Source: Hoplostethus atlanticus (lineage: Eukaryota; Chordata; Actinopteri; Trachichthyiformes; Trachichthyidae). Taken from it: DNA of 64,000 nucleotides. The translations under genes and the position numbers were made by a program. Location: positions 62,001 through 126,000 of the forward strand of contig JAXDDX010000185.1 of the NCBI GenBank assembly GCA_034670405.1, written 5' to 3'. The notes under the pieces are model-generated. The model worked only from the letters and a program-made list of their open reading frames with translations, did not search any database and was not told the DNA's origin. Positions 1 through 61,673 of this stretch are shown here, piece by piece. The first letter of the stretch is position 1, and the number at the start of each line of letters is the position of its first letter.

Positions 1-40
1 AGGAGCTGCTGACACAAAAGGAATAAGGACACATTTTTGG

Positions 41-1020
41 TTGGAGCGAACCTATATTGATGAGGAAGGTGTGGAACAGTGGCAAGACGAACAATTAATC
101 AATCTGAAACTTTGGCAGATAACAAAATTTGTAAACCTAGAGCAAATACAGGAAGAATTTCCTGACGTGCCGTGGAGAAGGGCAATACATGGGTATTGGA
201 CTGTAACAAATTTGACTAGATTGTTGGAGCCGTTGTGCGGAGATCCTGGTGCGGTAGCAACGCTCCCTTTAAATCCAGCATTTGGTGTACCAGAGGGGTT
301 CGGGTTACAAGGACGAAGCCGAGTAGCGGTGAATCCACGGCTGTGTATTTCCGTAGTCCCCAGAAGAGTTAAGTGGGAAACTGGTAAATTTGAATATATT
401 ACTAAAACTCCACAAGGAGACGGGACAGAGAAACTAGAATTTGGTCATATTAAAGGAAGAAAATATAAGCCTGGCATTACTGCTGGTAAAATACTTGTAT
501 TAATAAGAACAAAAGAGTTAGACGAAGAGCCAGAAATTCCTAGATCACTGGCAAGCAGCGCGCGACAGGGATACATGGGGGCAAAAGTAAACAAAGGGAG
601 GTGGTGTATCGACACCAATGGAGGTGATGATTAGACAAAATCTGGATCGTAAAAAACAGATCCAGCAGTTCATGACCGAGTGGCATGAGCGGACATCAGG
701 AAGACTCCAGTGGCCAACAAAGGGCACATTCAGTAGAGCATGCTGCGATGAAGTGGAGGAAAATATAAAACACCACAACGCCAAAGATAAGAGCGATCAA
801 AGGAAAGGTAGAAGATTTAGGGAAAGGAAGGTGTTAGGATGGTTTAGACAAGAAGGGCAAAAGCCAGAGAAGAGTGTAAAGAAAAAATAAAAGAGCAAGA
901 ACAGCAGCCCACTGCCCCGCTATGGCCTGTCAAACCACCGTCTGTCAAACCACCAGCACCGCCACCACCATATGCCCCCAGCAAACAATTAATCAAAGTA
1001 GGACAGTTTCCAGTATCAAG
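41..1020 (+). pseudogene. Retroviral gag-like region (fossil)
   Basis: Reading starts inside the element. The first part has no family motif I can name but has the size and position of Gag. It ends in a basic segment and then a proline-rich stretch containing PPPPYAP, which fits a PPxY late-domain motif of retroviral Gag. No CCHC zinc knuckle is visible. The region is assigned to gag by position and by the PPxY motif only. Confidence 0.5.
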
Positions 1021-1719
1021 AGTGTGTGATGAGGAGGAAGAAGAATGCAAAATACAAGGCAAGCTGCAAGGGGATTTCAGTATCACACTGACCGCACCAG
1101 CAAGCGACAGGGGAAGCAATGTGAGTCAGGAGAGCATTTTCCCTGAAGAGGAGGGGATATATGACCGCCCACGTAGCACGCCCTCAAATGGCAACCCTCC
1201 CCTGAAGAAGAGAGCGGAAAGTAGTGGTGAGCCACTAAGAACTACAGAAGAAAGGAGTAACCAAACGAGCGAAGACGAAAGAGACATACAGCAGTACCGA
1301 CAGGCAGCACAACAGAGCTGGCAGTCAGCCAGCAAGGACAGAAATGACTACTATCGGAAGGAGGGTGAAGAAACACCGCTCCCTCCACGTCAAGGCCGCT
1401 TTAGAAGGAGCCAGTCAGCAGAATGCCCCCGCTACACAAGCACCCCTGCCGATTTCACACTTGCAGCCAGGTCTGATAGAAGAAACGGCCCTGCGAAAGC
1501 ATTGAACAGGGTGAGTTTTGAAGACATGGAGGAGGAGAATGCCTGCTGGCCATCATGCAGGGAAAAGAGTGTGAAAACATCAAAGCCTACTACAGCCACA
1601 CAAGACACTATGAGGCTAGCAAGAATGATGTCAGTTTGGAGAGACCTCAGCATAACTCAGCCTTTGGTATATTGGCTCGGGCTAATGCCAAAATCCAGTC
1701 TGCTCCAAGAGTGGAACAC

Positions 1720-2200
1720 GTGGAAACCATGCGTGAAAACCCAAATGAGACAAACCATCGAACCACAACTACCACTCCATTGTACTCTTATGTATGATGA
1801 ACAGAGACAACAGACAGACTATGAGGAATGCTGGGATGATTTGATTAACAGAAAACCATACTATGTGGTCAGCCAAAACGTGTATATAGGACCACAGGGG
1901 GCAGCAGCGGCCATAGAGCTCCCTTCAAAATTGAAAGACTGGTTTCAAGTGACAAACTCCACCCCCCATGTCACATTGATGGTGACAAAAGGACACGAAT
2001 CCCATGAACTTGGCCCAATGGTGAAGGCGGCATTGCAAGTACATGAATGGAAAGCCACCCAAAATAAAAGCATTCACGTGTCATCTGATGGACTGTACAT
2101 TAGAATATCCCTACGCTCAGTTGATGAAGGACAGGCAGAGAAAGTTTTAGTAAATCAAAGAACTCTCACACAGATGCCTTTAATAGCCGAACAGGAAAAT
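1720..2200 (+). pseudogene. Possible 2H-phosphoesterase-like segment upstream of RT (fossil)
   Basis: Two H-x-T-hydrophobic motifs, LHCTLMYD at about 1772-1795 and PHVTLMV at about 1964-1984, lie 63 residues apart just before the reverse transcriptase. Paired HxT/S motifs are the signature of the 2H phosphoesterase fold, although spacing in known members is often nearer 80. No DTG or DSG protease motif is seen here, where protease is usual. The assignment is an inference from motifs; a structural coincidence is possible. Confidence 0.35.
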
Positions 2201-2259
2201 CTATTGAAACAAGTACCACAGGAATTATGGTCAAAACATAAGACAGATGTAGGGAAAGT

Positions 2260-3540
2260 TAAGTCAGCACAACCCATATGCATAAAACTTAAACCACAGG
2301 TAAGGCTCCCCTATAGAAAACAGTATCCGCTGAAGCAGCATGCTATAGAAGGAATTAGACCCACAATTGAGGGCCTGTTGGCAGCAGGTGTATTGGTAAA
2401 AACAAAAAGCCCTTGCAATACTCCGATTTTTCCAATTAAAAAGCCACATTCTGCCGATTATCGATTAGTGCATGATTTGAGAGCCATCAACTCCATTGTG
2501 AATGCCGAGACACCCATTGTCCCAGACCCACATACACTATTGACCAACATTCCACCTAACACACACTGGTACACTGTAATTGATTTATGCTCAGCTTTTT
2601 TTAGTGTGCCACTACATCCAGATTCACAATATCTGTTTGCCTTTACATACATGCAGCAACAATACACATACACACGCGTCGCTCAGGGTTATGTTGATAG
2701 TCCCAGTATATTTAATAGAGTGTTAGCCGAAGATCTGCAACATTTAGACGTCCCCAGTACAGTGCTCCAGTATGTGGATGATTTATTGATCTGTAGTCCT
2801 ACAAAACAACAGTGTGAGACAGACTCTGTTGCAGTGTTGACAGCGCTAGCACACGGCAGACACAAAGTCAGCCGAGACAAATTGCAGTTTTGCCAAGAGG
2901 AAGTTGATTACCTAGGAAGGAGATTGAGCGGGGATAAAAGGCTAATTGCCCCCTCCCAAGTAGAAGCCATAACTAACGCTCCCAAACCGCAAACGGTGGG
3001 ACAGATGCTTTCTTTTCTGGGGATGGCGGGATACAGTCGTCAGTGGATTTGTGACTATGCTGTCAAGACAGCACCTATGAGAACCCTCATACGAGCGGCG
3101 GGACAAAATAACAGCTCAGCCCACTTACAGTGGACTGAGGATGCTGAGGGGGCCTTCTGCGCACTTAAAGGGGACCTGCAGTCGGCTCCAGCACTCGGAA
3201 ATCCGGACTATTCAAAGCCTTTCCATTTGTATGTTGCAGAACGAGCAGGATATGCAAATGCAGTATTAATGCAGGATACGCCAACGCGCAAACAGCCTTT
3301 AGCTTACTATAGCACCAAATTGGATAACATTGAGTCCGGTCTGCCACCCTGTTATCAGGGATTGGCTGCAGCTGCTTTCGCTTTTCAAAAAGCCTCCACA
3401 CTAACTATGGGCCACTCAGTGACCCTCTATACGTCTCATCAGTTGCACGCCTTGCTCACAAGCCCACGGTTCGTTCTAACTCAGGCTAGAAAAACTGGGT
3501 ACGAGGTTATACTCTCAGCGCCCGAACTTAACATCCAATG
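2260..3540 (+). pseudogene. Retroviral reverse transcriptase domain (fossil)
   Basis: The start resembles the pol N-terminus of vertebrate class I elements (KPQVRLPYRKQYPLK). RT motifs follow: DYRLVHDLRAIN, HWYTVIDLCSAFFSVPL, the QG motif as VAQGYVDSPSIFN, and the catalytic LQYVDDLL. After that come the thumb (VDYLGRRL) and connection regions. YVDD and the QG-containing block place it with gamma/epsilon retroviruses rather than Gypsy elements. Confidence 0.9.
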
Positions 3541-3639
3541 ATGCAATACAGTAAATCCTGCAACTCGGATGGTATTGCCTGTGGACGGATCTCCACATGA
3601 GCAACTCATGATTTTATGCAGGCACGAGATGACCTGCAT

Positions 3640-4110
3640 GCTCAACCTATTACAGCAGATCTCACATTGTTTGTAGACGGCTCCTGTTTTAGAGATGCTA
3701 CAGGAAATCATGCCGGCTATGGCATAGTACAATTAAATAAAGATAACACCTTTACAAACATTCAAGCAACTAAAATTGCCCAACCATGTTCTGCACAACT
3801 AGCAGAAATCAAGGCTTTAACAGCCGCATGTAAATTGGCGCGAGGGCAGCGCCTTAATGTATATACAGATTCGCAATACGCATACGGTGTGTGTCATATA
3901 GACGGTAGCATCTGGAAACAGAGAGGATTTTGTAGAGCAGATGGCACCCCAGTAAGACATGGAGAAGCTGTCTCTGCTCTGCTAGATGCTATACACCTCC
4001 CAACAGCGGTTGCAATCATCAAGTGTCCAGCTCACCAAAAAACAGACTCTCTGATAGCCACAGGTAATAACTTAGCTGATGAAGCAGCTAAACGAGCGGC
4101 AATCAGCAAC
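3640..4110 (+). pseudogene. Retroviral RNase H domain (fossil)
   Basis: Contains LFVDGSCF with the first catalytic Asp, the AEIKALTAACKLA helix with the Glu, YTDSQYAYGV with the second Asp, and a NLADEAAK-type end with the last Asp. Order and spacing are those of retroviral RNase H following RT. Confidence 0.88.
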
Positions 4111-4149
4111 AGTATGGCGCCACTGCTGCTTGCAGAAGATTGTGCGCCC

Positions 4150-5330
4150 CTTACTACTCTCTCCTCTCTTATACTGGCACAGGAGAGGGCTGATATTTAT
4201 GAACAATCAGTATGGCTAAAAAGAGGTGCTGTCAAGGTTACGCAGGACGGACCCCAAAAAGGGTTATGGAGAAGCCCCCATGGTCATTTTGTGATGCCCA
4301 TTTCTTTGTTGCGTTATGCTATTAGAAATGCGCATGGTCAGGACCATCGCGCAAGGGGGGAAGTGATCAAACGCCTTCAGGCAGTCTGGTGGACGCCATT
4401 TTTAGCAGCCACAGTAGATAGAACATTGCATGAATGTGACGTGTGTGCTCAATATAATGTAAGGAAAGCATTTTCGGCCCCAATAGCACACATTCCTCCA
4501 CCAGATGGTCCCTTTAGACATCTAATGATAGACTACGTCGATATGACCCAACGAATAGGAAGAATGAGGTATATTTTGGTTGTGATTGACAGGTTCAGCA
4601 GATGGGTTGAGGCGGTGCCAACAGCGAACCCCAATGCTAGAACGGTAGCAAAATTTTTGTGCAAAGAAGTCTTCCCACGATTTGGCATACCAGATGCTAT
4701 TAGCTCTGACAACGGACCGCATTTTATAGCAGAGATTACCAAAACAACCTTTAAGATGCTAGGGATAAAACAGAAGTTTGGGTGTGTATACCACCCCCAG
4801 TCACAGGGAACAGTTGAGCGAGCTAATGGCATTCTAAAAAGCAAAATTGGCTAAAATATTGGCAGACTACTAGGGGAAACTCAATTGGGTGGAAGCTTTG
4901 CCTCTGGCGCTAATGTGCATGAGATCACAAACTAACAGACTAACACATCTAACTCTGCATGAAATGTTTACAGGACGACCAATGCCTGTACCATATCTTA
5001 GAGGCCCATATGAAGGTCCTCCACTGGAGCAGTTGGAACAAGAATTAATAAGTTATGTGCAGCATTTAACCCAAATCCATAAGTTGATATTTCAACAGGT
5101 AAAAGGCGCCACAGAGGACAGAGACGCAGACATCCCAGACCAACTGCAGAGGGTGCGTCCAGGAGAGTGGGTATACGTCAAGGTGTTCAAAAGAAAGTGG
5201 GACCAACCCAGACGTGAAGGCCCTTTTAAAGTCATTCTAGCAACCCCAACAGCACTAAAGGTCGAAGGTAAGAAGTTTTGGTACCATCTAAATCATTGCT
5301 GCAGAGCAGATGACCCAGAAGGGACGGCTG
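4150..5330 (+). pseudogene. Retroviral integrase (fossil)
   Basis: An HHCC zinc-binding domain (HGQDH ... CDVCAQYN) precedes a DDE core with MIDYVDM, SSDNGPHF and HPQSQGTVERANG. The C-terminal part has a GPF/Y-type module (RREGPFKVILATPTALKVEG) typical of gamma and epsilon retroviruses and some Gypsy groups. Confidence 0.88.
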
Positions 5331-7370
5331 AAGCGTACAGAAGGAGAGCACGCCCTGGGTCAGAAGGGGAAGGCGTCGCCACCCCACAGTCAGAAGGGGC
5401 AGGTAATACCGCCCCACAAGAAGAAAGGGAAGGTGACACCGCCCCACAGGAAACTAGTCGGTCCCAGAGTCCACAGGGAGAAAGACGATCCCAGAGATTG
5501 GCTGCCAGACAGGGCCAGAGACAGTCCAGCAAGTAGTGGATCTGTGGCATCAAGACAAGAAAGTGAATCAGATTCAGATAATGAATCACCCACAAGCCCA
5601 ACAGAAAGACCAGAAGGGGCAGGTGATACCGCCCCACAAGAAGCAGACCCAGGGGAAGGGCCATCTAGAATATAAGGGAAAGAGAGTAAAAAGGAAAGGG
5701 TTATGGGGAATATTTACAATTATGGTTTTATTTCTACTAACATGTGAGGTTTCAGATCCTGAAGAAACAATTACAGAACAGAGGCAGCTGATTGACTGTG
5801 CTTTAACAGCCGGAGCTACGGCAGTAAAACAAGGAAAATTGCCACCAAATAAACTAATTGAACTTATCCACACTAGATTATAGAATGAACACATTTTACG
5901 CCCCTATACACCAAGACCAAAATAGAAGTAGTCACCCTAAAACTCAGACATGATATATTATTTAGCACTCATGGCTCATTAGCAAGACAAGGAAAGAAAG
6001 GTGTAAGACAGCTTTCAGATAGATGTGAATTTAGTTATGGTCTATATGCAGACAAACTGCAAATATATACGGGGGGTTCCACAAAGCCGATGTATATGAA
6101 CTATGCCCAGGGTTGCCTAAAAAAAAAAAAGAAAAAAGAAAAAGAAAACTAACAATTATTTTTTATTTTAATAGATAAATCATGGAAGAAGGCCCAGGAT
6201 ACACGTGGCCATCAGTCCCACAAAATCAGAGCTTTGATATGCAACCTCAGGACCATCCCCAGCCATGAACCAACCACGCCAAACCATGAACCAGTGGTAC
6301 CAACAGGGAAATGTGTTGATCACCGTACCAGGACCAGAGGAGTCGGAGTGGGAGACGCAGCAGCTGAGAGCATCAGATCCAGGAGGCACCCATCAGAGTT
6401 CTCCCACCATCGAGCAGGATGCGACAGGACCAGCTACTCTAATCAAAGAAGAATCGACTGCAGGAGCTGGAAGCCCGTGTGGTTGAGATGAACCAACACC
6501 AACGACAGCTGGAGACCCAAGTGAATGAGTTGGCAAAAGAAAAAGATCTCAGGACCCGTCGTCTGAATTCATGCTATGATGTTATCGGCGGATACCGACG
6601 GCTGCGTGGCACTGGAACATACGCTACCCCTAAGGGAAACGTACACTACCCCTAAGCAAAAGTCCTGCCCCTAGGTTGTCCCGCCCCAAGCCACTTTGCC
6701 TTACACCACACTGGTGTCGTGGTTTGGTCAGAGTCTGATGTACTGACCCTGGACGTCGGTGCGTCGGATTCTGATCGAACCTAGATGCCAACTCACATAT
6801 GGACTGAAACTGACTTGGAAGATACCCATACTAACATGAACGACGAGGTTCTAGTATCCTCTCATGTTAGTGACTCTCTACGGCACGCAAAGTGTCTGGG
6901 TTGAAGACGACTGATGAAGATGACTAACGACGACTACATGACGACTTATTTTTAGAAGTATAGGTTTCTTAACACCTATAGTTAACATAGATGTGCCATA
7001 GATTGATGATAAATTGTTTGACATTATACTGTTTGAACAAAATTGCTGATTATAATATCCGCACAAATCAAGTAGTCTACACTGGAGTGGCTTACACTGA
7101 AAAATTGTTTGTTAATATAATCTCACAGTGATAATATAATCGATACACTATTTTTGATTGGTTAAGACAATTTATATTGTAATGAGTATGAGCTTAAGCT
7201 CTTGATTCAGTAATTTGTTTTCCTGAATTTGCTCATTTTATGTTTGTCTTTTTGTGTTGGATTCCCAGGAGCCATGTTCGGTATGTGTATTCTGTGCACT
7301 TTAAAGAAACATGTTTGAACCTGATAAGCAGCATTGTAGTGGGACTTTAGTAAGTCCCAAAGGGGGGAAA
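5331..7370 (+). pseudogene. 3' region of the retroviral fossil, env not recognisable
   Basis: The first part is a low-complexity stretch that repeats a short PPH/KKGK-like unit about five times (about 5380-5680). It is followed by a short hydrophobic segment that could be the remains of an Env signal region. Farther on, a short coding-looking piece around 6180-6600 has no family I recognise. No SU/TM motifs or fusion peptide are visible. The region ends in a polypurine tract immediately before the LTR. Confidence 0.45.
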
Positions 7371-8099
7371 TGTTGTGAATAATATACTTTGTACTAAGCA
7401 ATGATATGCTTTATAATAAGCAATATAATCCAGAGTGTGTGTGTGTTATGATAAATCTACATAAATATAGAATATGTTTGATTAAGCATGTAACCTAAAA
7501 GATCATAAAGTAATCATAAAGTTTCAATAAAGCTTCAAAAACATAGTCTAACAATTTCCCTACAGTAATCATAAAGTTAAAAAAAAAGACAGTCTGAGGC
7601 CCTTTTTGCAATAAGGGTGTCCAAGGTCAGGCTGCAGAGGCCTCAAAAGACCAGGCGGAGCGGGCGCAGACAAGAGAGGCCCAGGTGGCCATGTATAATG
7701 GTGAATGCCTGTGCCATGGTCTGCATGGGTGTTTCGGCCGCGATGGGACACCGTTAGCTTTTTGATACACTTGCTGACCAAGCTGAAATTAATGAGGAGA
7801 GGGCGTAAAATCAGTATTCTCCACCCATTCTCCACCCATTCTCCTCCCAGTTTTTAGGGTTTATAAGATCATGCACAGACAGTTGTACGTCAGTCTGGTT
7901 CCGGGACCAACTCGGGTTTTGTCTCTGTTATGGAATAAAGCTCTATTGCAACGAACTCTGATCATCTCCAGTGACTTCTTTGAACCTGTTTGAGACTCCA
8001 GTAACTACAGAATCTACAGAATCGTGAAGAAGTATTAAGTGTTGGCGTGGGGGTCCGGTCATCATCACTGGCCTGAGACTTGGACTTCTTCCTCCGACA
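7371..8099 (+). repeat. 3' LTR of the retroviral fossil
   Basis: It starts with TG right after the polypurine tract AAAGGGGGGAAA. A TATA-like box (TTTATAAGATC, about 7859) is followed about 75 bp later by an AATAAA signal (7934), as in U3-R. The right border is set at a CA dinucleotide (8098-8099). It is uncertain because the 5' LTR and the matching target duplication are outside the window. Confidence 0.6.
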
Positions 8100-8262
8100 A
8101 ACCCCTGCTGTATACCAAGTTTGGTGTTGATGGTACAAACATTCAGTCAACAGTCATTGAGTTATGGCCAATTTTGTGTTAGGCCACACCCTTCTTCAAA
8201 TTCATTGGTTAATGGCGGCCAGGTTTTTCATCACATCAGGCCCACTTATATTGTGTTGGTGT
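8100..8262. repeat. Degenerate repeat with ACCAAGTTTGGTG motif
   Basis: Text such as ACCAAGTTTGGTGTTGATGG and GGCCACACCC recurs near 9362-9400, 12015-12400, 23735-23960 and 37800-38400. It looks like one interspersed family with internal, imperfect repeats. Here it is split by two L2 insertions. The family is not identified with certainty. Confidence 0.5.
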
Positions 8263-8263
8263 A

Positions 8264-9345
8264 TCAGAATCAGAATCAAATTTATTGGCCAAGTACATTT
8301 GCACATACAAGGAATTTGACTCGGCGACGTTGGTGCATTAAAAAACAGACAGGCACAGCAATCAAATAAAGAAACTCAAACAATCAAACAATATATACAT
8401 ATATACAATGAAAGAAAGAAATAATTAAGTATGGGGGTGTGTGTGTATCTGTGGAGGGGGGGAGGGGCTTTGTTTGTGAGCCCCACTGCCATGGGGAAGA
8501 AGCTGTTCAAGTGCTGGGAGGTTTTGGTCTTGACAGACCGCAGCCTCCTGCCAGAGGGGAGAAGTTTGAAAAGGGAGTGTCCAGGGTGAGAAGGGTCAGT
8601 CATTATCCTTCCAGCCCGCTTCCTGATCCTGGAAGCGTACAGGACCTGAAGCAGCGGCAGGTCACAGACGATCGCCTTCTCTGCTGACTGGATGATGCGC
8701 TGAAGTCTGGCTTTGTCCCTGGCAGTGGCAGCAAACCAGACGGTGATTGATGCGGTGATGATGGACTCAATGATGGCCGTGTGGAACTGGACCATCATTA
8801 TCTGTGGCAGGTTGAACTTCAGGAACTGCAGGAAGTACATCCTCTGCTGGGCCTTCTTGGTGATGGAGCTGATGTTCTGCTCCCACCTGAGGTCCTGGGT
8901 TATGGTGGTGCCCAGGAATCTGAATGACTCCAGAGTGCTGATAGGGGAGCCACACAGGGTGAGGGGTGGGGTGGTGGCTGGGCTCCTCCTGAAGTCCACT
9001 ACCATCGCTACGGTCTTCAGAGTCTTCAGATCTAGGTTGTTAAGGCTGATGCCTCCCCGTCTCCGGCAGCGCATCTGAGCCCCTGCGCGTTTACCTCAGC
9101 GTCTCACTGCGTGAGCAAGGGCCAGAGCACCCTTCACTATAATGTCCAGTAAATCCACGGACGGGACGAGAAATGTGGGATATAAATCCGATGGAGTAGA
9201 ATCCCCTATATTTAGGATCTCCTCTCTTGTGATGCATATGGGTTCGCAGAAAACAACATTAAAACACAAAAACGTAGAAAACAGTGCGCACCAACACACA
9301 TTGGCGGCTATACCTGTTGCCGCCATTCCATTCAGCGAGATCGAG
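8264..9345 (-). mobile_element. L2-type LINE, internally deleted
   Basis: On the minus strand the element starts near 9345 with the N-terminal text EEILNIGDSTPSDLYPTFLV. It jumps almost at once to the C-terminal half of the reverse transcriptase (LKTVAMVVDFRR, ESFRFLGTTITQDL, PSGRRLRSVKTKT). The 3' end has a short GATTCT-type tail at 8264-8280. The middle of the coding region, including the RT catalytic motif, is missing. It belongs to the L2/CR1 group of the Jockey superfamily. Confidence 0.8.
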
Positions 9346-9444
9346 ATCCCCTTTAGCTGTGTACCAAATTTGGTGTGGATAGGTCACAAATTGAAAAAAA
9401 ATAAATAAATGCACATTACCAACAAACAGTATGGAATACCATGA

Positions 9445-12013
9445 TCAAAGATGGTGCTGCGGATTTGCTGCCTCGGTGTGTTGGTGCAGATTGTTTTGTC
9501 TTGTTATGTTTGTAAATTCAGTGTTTTGCTACAGTACACAGAGCTCTATCCAGAGAAGAGCTCATGAACATCAGGGATTCAACTTGTGAGGATTTAATTC
9601 CAACTTTCCTCGCCCGATCAGTGGAATTACTGGACATTCTGGTCAAAGGTCCGCTCACCTTTGTCCACGCAGTAAAACACCGGAGGAGAGAGAATGGTCC
9701 GGTGCACTCGTGTGTCTTCGCCGGCGCAGACTTCGAACACCGTTACCGGGAATATTCCTCTCTAACGTGCGTTCACTGTGCAACAAACTAGATGAACTTC
9801 AGCTACTGGTGGGGAAAGAGAGCGACTTTTCTTCATCTTTTGTTTTGTGCTTCACGGAGACGTGGTTGTGTGGAGCGGTACCGGACTGTGCGCTGCAGCT
9901 GGCAGGATTCCAACTCTTCAGAGCGGATCGCAACACTGTCTCTCCCTCCACCATGAAGCACTGTGCTGATCAGCTGTCTCCGGTGTTCAGACATCTTCAA
10001 CACCTCACTCGAGACATGCCACATACCATAAAGACCTCTACCATCATCCCTGTCCCCAAAAAGCCAAAGATCACAGGACTTAATGACTACAGACCCGTCG
10101 CCCTGACCTCTGTGGTTATGAAGTCATTGGAGCGCCTTGTGCTGTCCCATCTGAAAAACATCACTGACCCCCTCCTGGACCCCCTGCAGTTCGCCTACAG
10201 AGCCAACAGGTCTGTTGACGATGCAGTAAACATGGCCCTCCACTTCATCCTTAAACACCTGGACTCCTCGGGAACCTATGCAAGGATCCTGTTTGTGGAT
10301 TTTAGCTCCACCTTCAACAGCATCATCCCGGGTCTGCTGCAGGACAAGCTCTCCCAGCTGCCTGTGCCTGACTCCACCTGCAGGTGGATTACAGACTTCC
10401 TGTCTGACAGGAAGCAGCACGTGAAGCTGATGGTCCGACTCCCGGACCATCAGCACGGGTTCCCCTCAAGGCTGCGTTCTTTCCCCTCTACTCTTCTCCC
10501 TGTATACCAACAGCTGCACCTCCAGTCACCCGTCCGTCTAGCTCCTGAAGTTCGCGGAAGTTGGGCTCATCTCTGGTGGGGATGAGTCCGCCTACAGGTG
10601 GGAGATTGACCATCGGTGACCTGGTGTGGTCAGAACAACTTGGAGCTCAATGCTCCAAAGACAGTGGAGATAGTAGTGGATTTGTCGTGGAAAATTGCCT
10701 ATGAAGCACTCAGAACTCTTTGAAATAACACACAAAACATTGACAGGTTGAAGTATAAAAATATATTGTATACAGATATATTTTTGGAGAGGAAGACACA
10801 GGTCACACAGAAAGTCAAAATCTCTCTATGCCCTCTCTCTCTGAAAGTCAGCTCACTACAGTCTTTATAGTTTCTTTGGAAAGAGAGAAGTCTCGCATGA
10901 TTGGTCCTCCATGCTAAGACCATATGGTACATCCTATGGACTATTTTCATCCACTAGTGGACTAGTCAAGGTCACATTTCTAACTTCCTTAAAAGGCCTG
11001 ATTAGCTGGTTAAGCTAAACTTAGGAACATGTTCACAGCACACTTGTCACATGTCTGTCACAGGGGACAGCATAGTATCAATACAACAGTCACAAAATGA
11101 TAACTAATAAATGATAAATGTTAAATTCTAGCACTCTTCGCTAAAATTTACTTTCACAGATTACAGGAAGAACCCAGCCCCACCCGCCCCCCATCACCCT
11201 GCGTGACTCCCCAGTCGAAACTGTGGAGTCCTTCCGCTTCCTGGGTACCATCATCACCCAGGACCTCAAGTGGGAGCTGAACATCAGCTCCATCACCAAT
11301 AAGGCACAGCAGAGGATGTACTTCCTGCAGCAGCTGAAGAAGTTCAACCTGCCAAAGTCTACACCGCCATCATTGAGTCCATCCTCAAATCACCATCTGG
11401 TACGCTGCTGCCACTGTCAAGGATAAGAGCAGACTGCAGCGTATCATTCGCTCTGCTGAGAAGGTGATTGGCTGCAATCTGCCATCTCTCCAGGACCTGT
11501 ACGCCTCCCGGACCTGAGGCGTGCAGGTAAGATTGTAGCTGACCCCTCCCACCCTGGACACAAACTCTTTTGAGTCACTCCCCTCTGGCAGGAGGCTGCG
11601 GTCCATCAAGACCAAAACCTCACGCCACAAGAACAGTTTCTTCCCATCTGCAACTGGCCTAATCAACAACATTGAATGGGGACCCCCCCCCCCCACGGAC
11701 ACTACACGTTATATTAATGTAGCCTCCACATCTGTCTAAATGAGTTACATTAACGCACGTATTTGCACATACCCTTGCACATACATATGGCACATATTAT
11801 TTTTATTTTATTATTATTTTTCTTATTTCGTGTATCTTTTCATATATTTTAGTGTGAATTTTATATTGTATTCTTGACCTTTGCCTTTTACAGTACTTGC
11901 TTTTATTCTTGTTTTTTATTGTTCTCTTGCTATGTTTATTGTTATGCACCAAACACCAAGTCAAATTCCTTGTATCTGACAACTTACTTGGCACTAAAAC
12001 TGATTCTGATTAC
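9445..12013 (+). mobile_element. L2-type LINE, degenerate, split by a solo LTR
   Basis: Same family as the neighbouring minus-strand copy. Visible parts are the N-terminal text (NIRDSTCEDLIPTFLARSVE), an endonuclease fragment (FTETWL), RT blocks (PVPKKPKITGLNDYRPVALT, LFVDFSSTFNSI), then after the LTR the C-terminal block (ESFRFLGTIITQDLKWELNI) and a GATTCTGATT tail. The endonuclease-RT junction and the RT catalytic region are deleted and frames are broken. The two L2 copies are head to head, about 100 bp apart. Confidence 0.8.
10683..11158. repeat. Solo LTR inserted in an L2 LINE
   Basis: A 476-bp block begins TGTCGTGG and ends TTTCACA. It is flanked by a perfect 4-bp target duplication GATT (10679-10682 and 11159-11162) and interrupts an L2 LINE between blocks that are adjacent in intact copies. 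TG...CA ends, a 4-bp duplication and no internal coding region fit a solo LTR of a class I retrovirus or Gypsy element. Orientation is not clear. Confidence 0.75.
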
Positions 12014-12014
12014 C

Positions 12015-61673
<49,659 letters not shown>

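Larger units (their letters stand above)
1..8099 (+). mobile_element. Endogenous retrovirus, class I (epsilon/gamma-like), 3' part, broken
   Basis: This is the gag-to-LTR part of a fossil provirus in antisense orientation to abcc1, in intron 13. The order is gag-like region, a possible 2H-like segment, reverse transcriptase, RNase H, integrase with a GPF/Y-type tail, a poorly coding region where env would be expected, a polypurine tract at about 7359-7370 and a 3' LTR. The 5' LTR lies before the window. It is clearly broken, with roughly half a dozen disruptions, no recognisable intact env and no visible aspartic protease motif. The two LTRs cannot be compared, so age is uncertain; readable pol domains suggest a moderately old insertion. 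Confidence 0.85.

Noticed and set aside
5232-5664. Minus-strand open frames over the retroviral 3' region
   Set aside because: They are shadows of a short in-frame repeat on the plus strand.
8045-8062. TGGCGTGGGGGTCCGG as a tRNA primer-binding site
   Set aside because: It starts with TGG as a primer-binding site would, but it lies inside or at the end of the 3' LTR, matches no tRNA 3' end I can name, and has no internal region after it.
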